Of a stretch of 64,000 bases of DNA, positions 1 to 10,059 are shown in pieces. The stretch's first letter is position 1; every line of letters starts with the position of its first letter. Made by a program: the position numbers and the translations under genes. The stretch spans positions 28,881,033-28,945,032 of the forward strand of contig NW_024609837.1 of the NCBI RefSeq assembly GCF_016920785.2, given 5' to 3'. The notes below the pieces were generated by a model that was not told the origin of the DNA, did no database searches, and worked only from the letters and a program-made list of their open reading frames with translations. The stretch comes from Ixodes scapularis (taxonomy: Eukaryota > Arthropoda > Arachnida > Ixodida > Ixodidae).

Positions 1-845
1 CTTGAAATTTGGTTGAATTATCCGAATTATTCAATTAAACAAAGGACAGAAAAACAGCTACAATTAAACTTCCTTTTATTGTCCAAAGTACACACAAATG
101 GTCTGCTGCCGTCTACGCTTAAAACGCGTGTCCAAAAGCATGCTCCGGAGAGCAAAGTAACTAAACGTCACGTTCCGAAAAATTGCGCGCTATAACAAAA
201 AAAGAAGAAGAAAAAAAAGAAAAAGAAAAGTGAGTTTTTTTAATTTGATTGTGGCGCCAGGCAGCCAAACCGTCGGCGACAAAAAAAAAAAAAAAAAAAG
301 GGAAACGAGAACTTGCGCTTTCCGACGTGCAAGATGGACCTCACAAGATGCTACAGAAAAGCACTTTGAGAGCGCGCACTGAGAAAGCTTTACGAGCCGA
401 CTTTGCGCCGGGCAAGCAGACCGTCGGCAACAAAAAAAAGGAAAAGAGAATTTGCGCTTTCCAGCGCGCAAGATGAACCGCACACAATGCTACAAAGCGT
501 TTTTGAGAGCTCCATGCCAGATTGGTTGCGCTGGCTCGTGTCATTCGCTAAGGTCCATCTCAACAGCGTAGAGGAGCAGGCGCATATTTGTGCACGTTCG
601 GCTTTGCAGTAAAGGGCCTGTACGTGATTCGCCGTACCTTGGTGATTTTTCTGCCGTGGTGCCGTGCAATGTGAGTCTGCGCGCATTCGCTCGGGACGAA
701 TTATCTGATGCGGAGTCTTCCTGAGTTCGAACTATCAAACTTTTCCACCCATAGAAATGTATGGGCGCTCGCCGGGACTTTTGAACATGATCGAATTAAA
801 CGAAAAGTCTAATTAACCGAGGTCGAACTAACGAAAGTTTACTGT
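1..845. mobile_element. mariner-like repeat, truncated at the left edge
   Basis: The right boundary reads as a terminus of the type TACAGTAAACTTTCGTTAG when read on the minus strand (ending near 845), a form typical of short Tc1/mariner-like elements; text of similar style (TCCGAATTATTCAATTAAAC) opens the window. The left end lies outside. The interior is A-rich and holds a two-copy tandem duplication. Several open frames of 60-100 codons overlap here on both strands, but none resembles a known protein and their composition follows the A-runs, so I call no gene. Confidence 0.4.
253..512. repeat. two-copy tandem duplication, about 150-bp unit
   Basis: Two diverged copies lie in direct orientation. 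Both contain a CCGTCGGC motif, an A-run, TTGCGCTTTCC, a GCAAGATG motif, a CAAGATGCTACA or ACAATGCTACA motif, and TTTGAGAG. The first starts near 253 and the second near 407. The A-run differs greatly in length between them (about 19 against 8), as expected from slippage. Confidence 0.6.
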
Positions 846-1117
846 ATTTATATATTACAAAATAAGCAATGGGAATATTTTAGAGGGAGGGAGGATTGTG
901 TTAAAACAAATTTTATACAAAAGTTAAAAAAAAAGAGATGACAACATGTTAGGCTAGGTGGTGCAAGCTGCTGCCCGTTACAAAGGGTATAGCCATTAAC
1001 ATACATCCATTCATTGATCTACCCATCCATTGCACAAGCTTACGAAAACAAAGGTACGGGAAACCACATCTATTTCTCATTAAATGTTTAGTGTTCATGG
1101 CTCAGGATTTAACCTCC

Positions 1118-1440
1118 TTAAAGGGCAACTCCAGCCAATATTTTCGAATTTGGGATTACGACAGTTTTCAGCTCAGTCAGTGTCCCTAAATTACAAGGTT
1201 TAATTTTTTTTTTTTTTTTCGATAGTGTGGGTAGTTTTATAAATATCACGGCTGAAAGTGTGGTTTCGGACGTCTACGGCAATACCGAAACTATCGGCTA
1301 GAAAGCGACGGCAACACTGATATCAGCTGTACGGACGCGACGTCACGGTATGGTGCCTGGAGCACGTCTCCGACCGGTGTGTTTAGCGCCCTATGCTGCC
1401 CATACATCAAAAGTAGTTCCAAAGTGGCAACAAATGACGT
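1118..1440 (+). mobile_element. TTAA-ended short element, copy 1 (right end lost)
   Basis: It begins TTAAAGGGCAACTCCAG and runs parallel to a second copy at 24560. Shared blocks include GTAGTTTTATAAATATCACG and GGCAACACTGATATCAGCTG. The right terminus seen in the other copy is absent here, so this copy is truncated near 1440. It sits just downstream of the last visible ZMAT2 exon, inside what must be a ZMAT2 intron. Confidence 0.6.
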
Positions 1441-1638
1441 CACAGAAGTCGGAGTGTCATGCTGTTGCATGTCGAGATCTTGGCGGTTGGTCGTAGAAAT
1501 GCTAACGAGAAGCTGCGAGTAGCACAACCGAACGCGAGTGTCGCTGTCAAACCTTGAAACAGGATTTTGTTTTTTACACCGATCTCGATTTGCTGCGTCT
1601 GCGAGCAAGCCGCACAAACCCCAGTTGCAACTCCTCAC

Positions 1639-3123
1639 CTCCTCCCTGAGCTCTTGCATGCGCTGCTCAAAGTCATAGTCCTTCTTCTTCTCCTCCAGCT
1701 TCTTCTTGTTCAGCTCAAACCGCTGCTTCACTTGGTCGAGAGACGAACGCTCGACACGCATTGACATGCCCAGATTGCGCTGATCTGCACAGGCACAAGT
1801 GCAGAACATCAGGTGTTAGCAAAAAAGCCATGGAACTACTGGCTGATTTGAAAAATGTCACTGGCTAACAGAATGGCAACTGGAAGAAGTGAATTTCTCA
1901 AAGCTACCCACAAGAATCAACAGAAACGCACCCAAACCATGGAACTGCAAAAGGTGGTGAGAAAAATCGAAGTAGCAATGGCCTATTTCTAATGCCGTGT
2001 CTGCTGCTCAGCCGGACACAGTAAAGAACAGTGGCTTAACTCACGTTTCTTTCCATTGATGTGGTCGAGGAAATTGATGGAGTCTTTGACGACGCAGTCA
2101 CATACGTTGCAGTAATACCTGCGGTGTCGAGCAGAAAAGAAAAATGGAGTACTCTTTATAACCGTAGCATGAGTAACATGCACTGCACCACTCGCGATGG
2201 CTAATAAAATGGGAGATCTAGAGACGATGCGAGTTTACCGTACTGATCATTATGTATACATGGCTTGCACCGACGTCACATCGCATACTTTTGACCACCA
2301 CATAAGAGAAAGGAAGGGAAGCTGCTTTTGTAAGAATTTTGAGTGACGGGTTAATCTTCTATAATCTTCTGGGAGGAGAATAGCGACATCTGTGAAAATC
2401 TGGGAGACACAAAAGAGGATCCTGGTAAGAGGGTAGCTTCTTTCCCTCTACCCTGGTGGCCATCAAAGTGCTCTTTGGATGACGACGTCACGTGCAAGCC
2501 ATGTATGCAGCAGGACACAAAGAGGTAATGGTGCGAGAAAAACAACACGAAGCTCCGAGCTACTTCAACAGATCCCTCCTGCTGGGGTGCTGACAAGACC
2601 CCAGTTGTAATGGAAAGGTCCCTACCCTCCAGCTTGTGAGGCAGGCGTAGTCTTCGTGATGACACAGGTCTTGCCCAGTTTGGAGTCTAAGTCGACCTGC
2701 AAAGAATCAATGAATCCATGTAACACACACTTGCTCTTTCTTGCTTGATTTGCAATCATCACATATAATACAAGCACTCATGTTACGGCCGTAAAACTAA
2801 GCTAAAGCCTTAAAGCTTTAACGAAGCCAGGCAAGGAACGATGAGTGCGTGCGCTAGAAAACTGACCTTGTAGTCTCGCGGTTTGAGCATGTCCCGTTTG
2901 ACGGGGACCGACGCCTCGGAGCCCAGGTCGTCGTCGTCGTCCTCGAGACGCAGTCGCTCTTCGGCGAGCTTCTCGTACTCCTCTCGGTCCCATTTTCGCC
3001 GGTGGTCTTGCGGTCTCTGCGAATGTCCAACGTCAGTGCGTCCACCAACCCCGTACCTCCTCGGCTGATCGGAGTCAAGCGTTTACATCGAACCGCATGA
3101 ATGCTTACCGGTAAAGATGCCAT
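1639..3123 (-). CDS. ZMAT2: ZMAT2 / Snu23 U4/U6.U5 tri-snRNP zinc finger protein (3' exon missing)
   Basis: Five exons are read on the minus strand: 3109-3123 (15 bases, MASLP), 2867-3016, 2626-2696, 2045-2118 and 1639-1784. All junctions are GT-AG and the phases agree. The product covers about 152 residues of a family usually near 200. The second exon carries HRRKWDREEYEKLAEER and a run of five Asp; the third VDLDSKLGKT; the fourth the C2H2 matrin-type finger YYCNVCDCVVKDSINF with HINGKKH spanning the next junction; the fifth RNLGMSMRVERSSLDQVK. ZMAT2 (yeast Snu23) is a component of the pre-activation spliceosome and helps position U6 near the 5' splice site. The last exon, which should encode a Lys/Glu-rich helix and the Gly-Phe tail, is not visible down to base 1, so it must lie to the left. 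The start at 3123 gives the family's short Met-Ala-Ser beginning. Confidence 0.93.
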
Positions 3124-3898
3124 TTCGTGTGTTTGTGCGAGTATTTCTGCGTCTTGATTCAAGCACAGGAACGACAGGAACTACCTAGTTGTCGGATTGG
3201 TAGCTTCGAAAGAGCCGAAAATCTGCGAAATGACGATATATGCTACGCCAACTAAACACCACCGCTGACAGAACACACAGACTGTCTTGACGTGTTAGTC
3301 CGCGCCTAATTGCATCGAAATGTTTTTGTTGTGAGCCCGCGTTAAGATAGAATTCCTAACCGTGCAAGTGTTCACAGGTAAAAAATGCCTTAATTACGTT
3401 TCAATTGTAGTGAAAATTTGTATGATAGCTCCCCAATTTATTTATGCGTCTTTTTTTACTAAAAAAACTAAATATTTTATATTCCCTCTATGTCAAGCAT
3501 GCGCCGCGTGTGCTCACCCACCGGAGGAGCAGTTTGCGCGCGTCAATGTAGTTCGCACATCTCGACTAAATGAAGTAAAATAATAAAAAAAAAATAATTG
3601 CTCCTGAAATGGGAGAAGCTAATATTGATTTGCGCTAAAAATGAACTACCAGATGTTTTGTATAACAGTGTCACGAATGCTACACATAACAGAAACGGAA
3701 GTTGACAAGCCCACCACCGAACAAACGCACACAAAGATTGGAACCCTCCGCGCCTTTCGCATTTCATGGCGTCGCCCGTCTCTCCCTGTGGAACTGTGCG
3801 TGTCACCGTGTTGTTGACCTGTAATGCGATCGTTTAACTCGACAAGACACCGCGGTTAACACCGTGTCGCTTGAGCCCCGAGCCCCGAGCTCGCGTCC
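3124..3898. promoter_or_regulatory. divergent intergenic region between ZMAT2 and the TPP1-like gene
   Basis: These 775 bases separate two start codons that point away from each other, so promoters for both genes must lie here or in untranslated exons nearby. The middle (about 3360-3640) is AT-rich and the right end, from 3840, becomes GC-rich. I see no clear TATA box at a convincing distance from either start and do not assign individual elements. Confidence 0.4.
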
Positions 3899-5005
3899 AT
3901 GCTGCGCAAGATGCGGGTCACGCCGTGGATCGACCAGTTCGTGCGCTCCAAAAAGGCCGGCAGCGCCGAGACTGCCCAGACGGAGTTCGGCATCGCCCTT
4001 GTCAAAAGCGTTCACCCCACGTACGCCGTCATCGGAGACACGCACTCTGAGATCCACGCGGTCTTCTCGGACGACGTCCGCGAGCTCGTGCGGCTCACCG
4101 TCGGCGGCGACCTGAGCGCTCTGGAGAAGCGGTACGTCCGCGTCCTTACGGGCGAACCCTGCTTCGTTGTGGTTCGCGGCCGACGCAAAGAGGCGATCGC
4201 GGTCGACCAGGTCGTCGTACTCGATCAAGGCAAGTGTGATGCGGTCGAGGCGAGCGAGCCACCCGAGAATATCACGTTCAAGTCGGACGCGCGGAACCTG
4301 ATAAAGGAAGTGGTCACGAAAATGGTGACGCCCGAAAAACGCGCCAACCGCGTCGACGCGCTCCTGCGCGACATGAAATCGCGCATGGGCGCTGCTCTGA
4401 CGACCCCGCCGACGGCGACCGCGCTCAAGACGGAGCCCGTGGACGTCCAACATAACGGCACCGAAGATCCCGCGAAACGCGCGGGTGCCGTTGGAGCTGC
4501 CGTCGTCGGGGACCTCGGCGCCGACAGCCCTGAAGTGCCGTCCACATCGGCGATAAAGAGGCCCCTCGACTCTCCGGAAAACTCGCCCACCAAGCGGCTG
4601 CGCAGCACCAGCCGTGCTGCCAGAGTCTCTCTTCGAAGCGGGAAGTGTTACGCGAACGGAGAGGCAGTGGCGGAGGATCCCGAGACGCTTCCGCCGTCGC
4701 CCAAGCGTTCCAGGCCGTCCGTGCCGTTGCAGGGAGAACCTGTCGTGCAGCCGGCCCCGGCAGCCGTGACGTCGACGAAACCTTCGACATCGGCGACTCC
4801 CAAAGCGTCGGCAAAACCCACAGCATCGCCGAAACCCACAGCATCGGCAAGACCCTCGGCGTCGGCGAAACCCTCGGCGCGTCCGACCAGACCGAGAGGT
4901 CAGTCCCGCGCGGCCTGCCACCGGCCGCCCCTGTGGGACATTGCCCCTCCGCTGCTGGACGCCATGCGCAACTTGGTGCATAAGCACTTCTCCAAGTGGA
5001 CTTGA
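3899..5005 (+). CDS. putative shelterin subunit TPP1/ACD-like OB-fold protein
   Basis: This is a single open exon of 368 codons, GC-rich, preceded by an in-frame TGA about 25 bases upstream, so the Met at 3899 (or Met5) is the start. Residues 1-115 look like one OB fold. RVTPWIDQFV (6-15) recalls the Arg-Val...Pro-Trp-Ile opening of TPP1; AVIGDTHSEIHAVF (43-56) matches the strand with Asp-x-Thr-His-Ser; FVVV and AIAVDQVVVLDQG (99-111) match the last strands. Residues 117-200 are helical and could hold a POT1-binding segment. The middle is Ser/Pro/Lys-rich with two basic clusters (PTKRLRS, SPKRSRPS) fit for nuclear import and a Ser/Ala/Lys/Pro repeat near 295-330. The C-terminus (about 343-368) has PPLWDIAPPLLDAMRNLV, a short amphipathic segment placed like the TIN2-binding end of TPP1. 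In animals TPP1 bridges TIN2 and POT1 and recruits telomerase. The assignment is by eye from motif order; a different OB-fold protein is possible. Confidence 0.5.
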   Translation: MLRKMRVTPWIDQFVRSKKAGSAETAQTEFGIALVKSVHPTYAVIGDTHSEIHAVFSDDVRELVRLTVGGDLSALEKRYVRVLTGEPCFVVVRGRRKEAIAVDQVVVLDQGKCDAVEASEPPENITFKSDARNLIKEVVTKMVTPEKRANRVDALLRDMKSRMGAALTTPPTATALKTEPVDVQHNGTEDPAKRAGAVGAAVVGDLGADSPEVPSTSAIKRPLDSPENSPTKRLRSTSRAARVSLRSGKCYANGEAVAEDPETLPPSPKRSRPSVPLQGEPVVQPAPAAVTSTKPSTSATPKASAKPTASPKPTASARPSASAKPSARPTRPRGQSRAACHRPPLWDIAPPLLDAMRNLVHKHFSKWT

Positions 5006-6203
5006 CGTGCCTACCTCTTACCAGCATAAGGCCAGCACTCCAAGCCGGCAATCGTGCGATGCTCTTGTACGGTCGACCTGCTAGTTCATCCTGGAACCAA
5101 CTGGTACTTTCTGCTCTGCACCGATGGTGGCGTGCTCTGCCATCCTCGGGCTACGAGCTACACAAAAGCCCAGGCCGATCCCTGCCAGACCCTTCACTCA
5201 TCTGCCTCGACGAGTGAATGATTCTTCATTTATGCGTTGTAATGTGTGCAGCTGTAGCTGCTGTAGTTAAGCAATTAAGGTTTTAACGGGGAAACTAATC
5301 AATGAGTTAGAGGAAGCAATCCCTTGCAGAGAGAGCCACTCTGTGCGGCAACCAGTCCAAGGATGACAGTGAGCCATTGGTGCGTCGATGGTCTACAGAA
5401 TTCTGGAATTGCTGTACCTGCTTCGCTCGTTTCCGTTCCCACCATGCACGCAACGTGCAAACGTGTACGGACAGAAAGTAAAGACCCTCGACGTGTTTTC
5501 CTTGCAAGTAGCGTCAAATGCGCCGGTGCACAAGGCTTGTGCAGCCCTCGGAAGCAAACTGCATTGGAGCACCCACTTGTGGCACGTGTCTTGTGCGTTT
5601 GTGCAACAACGGTCGGTCCCACTAGGGCGACAAACAAAAACCAACAAGCCTCGAACACAAACAGCATGCATTCGAAGGCACCTTTGGCAAGCTTGCAATC
5701 GCTTGTGCTTACTTCACGAGCACTGGGAGACTGCAAGCCTGCCACAGGCACCATCGTGTGCATGCTGCACATGTTAAAGGCGGACGTACAAGTTACGCTT
5801 TCCACTTTTGTCCTCATCCTCCTTTCTTATATTCTCTCCACTTTTTACCTTGCCCCAACTTGGCTCCCCTAGCAATTTAACATAGGGGAACGCTAAGAGG
5901 ATTATCTTCCCTGCAGAAAACCGAGGTTGTACGTCGGCCTTTAAAGACTTGTTGGTGTTGCTTGTTTGTTGCTCTAGTGAGACTCGGACATAAGAAACGC
6001 AAAGCATCAATTTTATCGAGGTGCTTTAGCAGAACACTCTTCACGGGCGGTTGAATGTTCTCCCTCTGCTTGTTTGCAATAACACCTGGTCTCTCTGCTT
6101 CCCACTAACTTTTTTTTTTCTTCTTACTTGCAGGGAGCGGGTGCCAAAGTCCCTTTGTACAAAGAGAATCTGGCGTTTTGCTAGTTATTTTTTTTTCACA
6201 TTC
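5006..6203. other. downstream region of the TPP1-like gene, no gene recognised
   Basis: No homology-supported gene is visible. About 5300-5870 is unusual because long open frames (up to about 180 codons) overlap on both strands; none has a recognisable domain, and the codon pattern does not favour any frame. It may be 3' untranslated sequence. I find no clear AATAAA signal shortly after the stop codon at 5005. Confidence 0.3.
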
Positions 6204-7152
6204 AGGGACCGTTTGCTCGAAACACTAGCCGCGGCTAAAAGTTAGCCGCAGAACCTAGGAGAGAGATTTTGACATCACGTGACTGGCTCGGTAGGGATGC
6301 GGGGGAACATGGCGGTGCCCCGGTGAGTGAGCGCCGCTCGCTTTGGAACTTATATGTCGTTGTAGCTGCAATGTCGGGCGCGTTAGTCAGCAACAAATGG
6401 TGCAGGAGGTTTTCGCTTTGCCTTACGAAGCGTGAGCAATGACCTCGCTGCATCTTTTTTTTATAGTCTTTCGATTCTGGCCGTTCCCAAGCCTAAATGA
6501 ACGCGATAATTGTCGGCATGGCAACGTCTTTGAAAAGTGGATTGTCTTGACTCAATCGGCCGGGTATTGATTGCACACGAAAGCAGACAGCGTCTCAATA
6601 GACCTTTTTCTAAATTACCCAAGCATCAAGAACGCTGGAAGTGTAATTCTACAGTCTGCACGCACTGGCCTTCTGCTTATAAAAGATCCAAAATAAATAA
6701 TCATAGTAAGGCTTTAACGAACGCACGTGCAGGACAAACTTTGTTTTAGACTTTTTGCTTTAAAACAATTATACTACTGCAGACGCCAGCACGTGCAAGG
6801 CGATCCACTTTCCAACGACGTTACCATGCCGACAATTATCGCATTCCTTTAGGCTTAGGAATGGCCATAATCAAAAGACTATCTAAAAAATGCGGCGAGG
6901 TCATTACTCATGTTTTGCGATTTAAGTGAGTTAAAGCAAAGCGAAAGCCTCCGCAACCATTCGTTGCTGACTAACGTGTCCGACATTGCAGCTGCAACGA
7001 CATATTGGTTTTAAAGCGAGCGGCGCTCACACACCAGGGCACCATCATGTTTCCCCGGATCCCTACCGCGCCAGTCACGCAATTTCAAAATCTCTCTCCT
7101 AGGTGCTGCGGCTCACTTTAGCCGTGGTTAACGCTTAGAGCAAACGGGCCCA
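6204..7152. mobile_element. foldback element with ~350-bp inverted arms
   Basis: The left arm (about 6204-6552) is the diverged inverse of the right arm (about 6798-7152). Matching pairs include CCGTTTGCTC with GAGCAAACGGG, AACCTAGGAGAGAGA with TCTCTCCTAGGTGC, and AATTGTCGGCATGG with CCATGCCGACAATT. The 245-base centre has no recognisable coding content. This is a non-autonomous inverted-repeat transposon; its superfamily is not determined. Confidence 0.8.
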
Positions 7153-7261
7153 GATATGTACAGGGCGCGGCAGTAAGGACCGGCACATTCTGCACAACTT
7201 GCAAAGTCAAGTTCTTGCCGTACATACCTGAAACTTTCACAAAAAGTTGAGTCAGTTTTTT

Positions 7262-8025
7262 AGAGCTCGACTCGTAGGTGGTGGGATATTAGGAAGTTTT
7301 AATATAGCGCACGCTAAAGCCTTGGGTATGCGAAGAATAGCACCGTCGCCTCTGTGCATGCGCTTAATGCTAGCCGTGTTTTGCGCTTTGGGTGCGCTAT
7401 TCTAGCAAACGCTTAAAAATGGTGCAAAAAATGGCGGCCATGCATTTTCTGTGTCCTACACACCAACATGCGGCCCTGATGTCACGCTGTTGTGGTGTCG
7501 CCGCTATTGGTAGGGCGCATAAGCTTCACTTCACGTGAATCTGGTCCCTGTGCACGATCAGTGCCCGCACCTCAGGGGGGAGGTTTGTTTGTTTGTTTGT
7601 TAATAGCCTGTTGGCCTATACCGGATGGTCGTCGTCTGCACACTGGTTTGTGAGCTTGCTCCCAGCTGGTTTTTGTTTAAACATTTTGTTACAATGACTA
7701 CTTCGCAACTATCCTGTTCGTTGCCAGCCTTCACTAGGCGTTCTTGTGTTTGGCAAGCTACCCGCCAGCGAGCTCGCAAACCAGTGAGCAGACGACGAAC
7801 AGGCGGGTATGCACCGGCGCGCTGCTTACAAACAAGCCCGCGTTTGCTCACACCTGTGGGCACTGCGCGTGCGCAAAAAACAGATTCGCGTAAGGTGAAG
7901 AGTCTGCGCATGCGCAATGCCGTCGACAGCGCCACCGCAGCTGCGCGACGTCAGGGCCGCATGTTGGTCTATAGGACGTTGCCGCCGTTTTTGCTCTTAA
8001 TATTTCACCACCTCAGAGTTGAGCC
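7262..8025. mobile_element. second foldback element with nested hairpin
   Basis: Outer arms pair GCTCGACTCGTAGGTGGTG near 7265 with CACCACCTCAGAGTTGAGC near 8007; CCAACATGCGGCCCTGATG (7466) pairs with the segment near 7950; and GTCGTCGTCTGCACACTGG (7627) pairs with CCAGTGAGCAGACGACGAAC (7781). The left arm has an extra block at about 7300-7425 with no partner on the right, so one arm gained or lost sequence. No coding potential is recognised. Confidence 0.75.
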
Positions 8026-8150
8026 CCAAGAAAAAATTGGACATAAATTTTACGAAACGACGTTCACATGCGCAGTTACAGGATTATGAAATTTGGCGAG
8101 GCGTGCCAAACGTGCTGGACTTTACAGCCTCATTCCGTACATGCACTTAC

Positions 8151-8374
8151 AGGGATGCTGAGCCAAGCATTTTAGTGTCTATAATAAGTAGCGCACAATC
8201 TTTCCCCGAGCCAGCAGCCGCCGGTGTGAAAATTGACGTCATCATATCCCCCTTTCATGATGGGGGATATGATGACTTTAATTTTGTTGTGTGTGCTCGC
8301 ACGCATTGGCAGCTGCTGGATAGATTGTGCGCCACTTATTATAGACACTGAAATGTTTGGTTCAGCATCCCTTG
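8151..8374. mobile_element. palindromic short transposon (224 bp)
   Basis: The first about 50 bases (AGGGATGCTGAGCCAAGCAT, then TTAGTGTCTATAATAAGT) are repeated in inverse at the right end (ACTTATTATAGACACTG to TTCAGCATCCCT). The inner part also pairs (CATCATATCCCCC with GGGGGATATGATG), so the whole unit can fold into one long hairpin. This is a miniature inverted-repeat element lying about 125 bp from the previous foldback. Confidence 0.85.
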
Positions 8375-10059
8375 AAGAAGCTGTTGACACAAAGTGTACT
8401 AAGAATATTCACCAGAAAATAGGTAGAGGCGCCTTGTGTTCTGCGTGCGACTTGCGAGAATTACCATTCCTAAAAAAAAAAAACACTGGCATCTCCGAAT
8501 GCATGCTTGCCCAGACAACCCCGCAATCTGCGCTCCATCAAAAAGCCAGGAGGTTCTCGGCATCTTCTACCTCTTTGGTGCAGACCAGCCGCGCGATCGT
8601 AGGTGGTATGCAAATGGAGCATCATTTTATTCAAATGGGCCAATCGCGGCGGCCACGGGAGACAATACAAGGAGAAAAAGACATCTAAAAAAATCTTGCA
8701 TACCTCGAGAGCCAAAAAGGCGCATTTTCCTTTCTTGCGTGTGTGTGTGTGTATGTGTGAGGCATCTCATCTATGTACATCTTTACAAATAAACCTTCGC
8801 GTTCACTCGCTCTGTGTTTCTCGCAAAGAGGTGCTAAGACACGCCGGGCTGGCCCTCGCAAGGGTTACATACACACGGACACTCGCTCCAAAACCGTAAT
8901 GCCGACCGGTCTCGGAGATTTGCACGGGAAGGCCAAGTGAAGGGATGAGAACGTAACGCGCATTTGGAGGCATCTTCCCCCCATGACGATGCAAGTAGAA
9001 TCGCCACGGACACCAAAAAAGCCTCCCATCGCTGTATGCCACGCGCTGCGACGTTGCCTCCGTTACCGTGTCGAGGGGGAAGAAATATGAAGAGACTACT
9101 TTTGCTCCCTGGCTCGTATGAGAACGGTTCTCTGTGAGGCATTGGACGCCGCAGATTGTGTCGCCTCGCAACGGCAACAATTCGTCGGCGAGACGCGACT
9201 CGCGTGTGCTGCCGTCCCTAAACGAAGCGAACGGGGGGAGGGACCTAAAGAAAGAGATCGGCACCGATGGATGTCGCTACGAAAAGTGATACCGCTGAGC
9301 AACAAAAAGATGCCCGTCCTTGCTCCCATGCAAATGGCAGGCGGGGCTCTTTGCAAATTGACCAATACTGTGTTTTTTTTTTACCAGGGAATCAAAACAA
9401 TATCCCCCAAAATATAATAACAAAAGAAAAAAAAGAAAGCAAAAAGCACTTAGTTTAAGCGAAGGGTTTGAAAGCCAGTGTCTGCGAGCCGGTGCCAGAC
9501 TCGAGCGAACAAACGAAGGCAGACACTCCTAAACGACGCCCCGCGCCTAGGGTCGAACCGGGGTCAAAGAGGAAACGGCTGGCGAGTGTGAACCGAGGCA
9601 CCACTTTCTACACCTATGTACACCCACGGACTCGATGCCTTCACACCGTCCCCGGCACGCGCCACACTCTCACGGAACTTCCGGTCCTCTCTCGACGCAG
9701 TGTGGTCGTACACCGGGAACCAGTCGCCGTCGCGTGCATCTCTGGGGTCTCCAAATCGAGCCATCCGCAACGGCCACCTCGAAAACTCTGCCGGAATTCG
9801 TTCCGCTATTCTTTGGCGGACTCGGCCCCTCATGGAGTTTTGGTTCTTGAACCGGTCCCGCGGCTTGGGAACATCTTCCGAACTCCCCGACCCTGTTTTT
9901 CAGACTGCACCGGTCCGCACGCACCGCGCCTGGGCAGTGTCTGGTGGGGTCGTCTTCGTGGCGACGGTCGTTGTGGTGACGGTCGTCGTGGGATTGGTCT
10001 GTGAGGAAAGTTCAGGGCTGCGCCGGCGGTGGTTGCTCCACGGGAGCTTGAGCCATGTG
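8375..10059. other. intergenic and ABHD17 3' flank, no gene recognised
   Basis: It holds a short GT microsatellite near 8738 and A-rich stretches at 9420-9450. The GC-rich part from about 9470 to 10059 probably belongs to the 3' untranslated region of ABHD17 (minus strand). A plus-strand open frame at 9616-10305 overlaps the ABHD17 coding exon antisense and is not supported by any domain. Confidence 0.35.

Noticed and set aside
190..738. Overlapping 60-100 codon frames at the left edge
   Set aside because: Arise from A-runs and a tandem duplication inside a mobile element; Lys/Phe-rich low complexity only.
3803..4987. 394-codon minus-strand open frame opposite the TPP1-like gene
   Set aside because: Arg/Gly-rich antisense shadow of a GC-rich exon; no domain, while the sense frame has ordered motifs.
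8738..8760. GT microsatellite as a regulatory element
   Set aside because: Short simple repeat with no supporting context.
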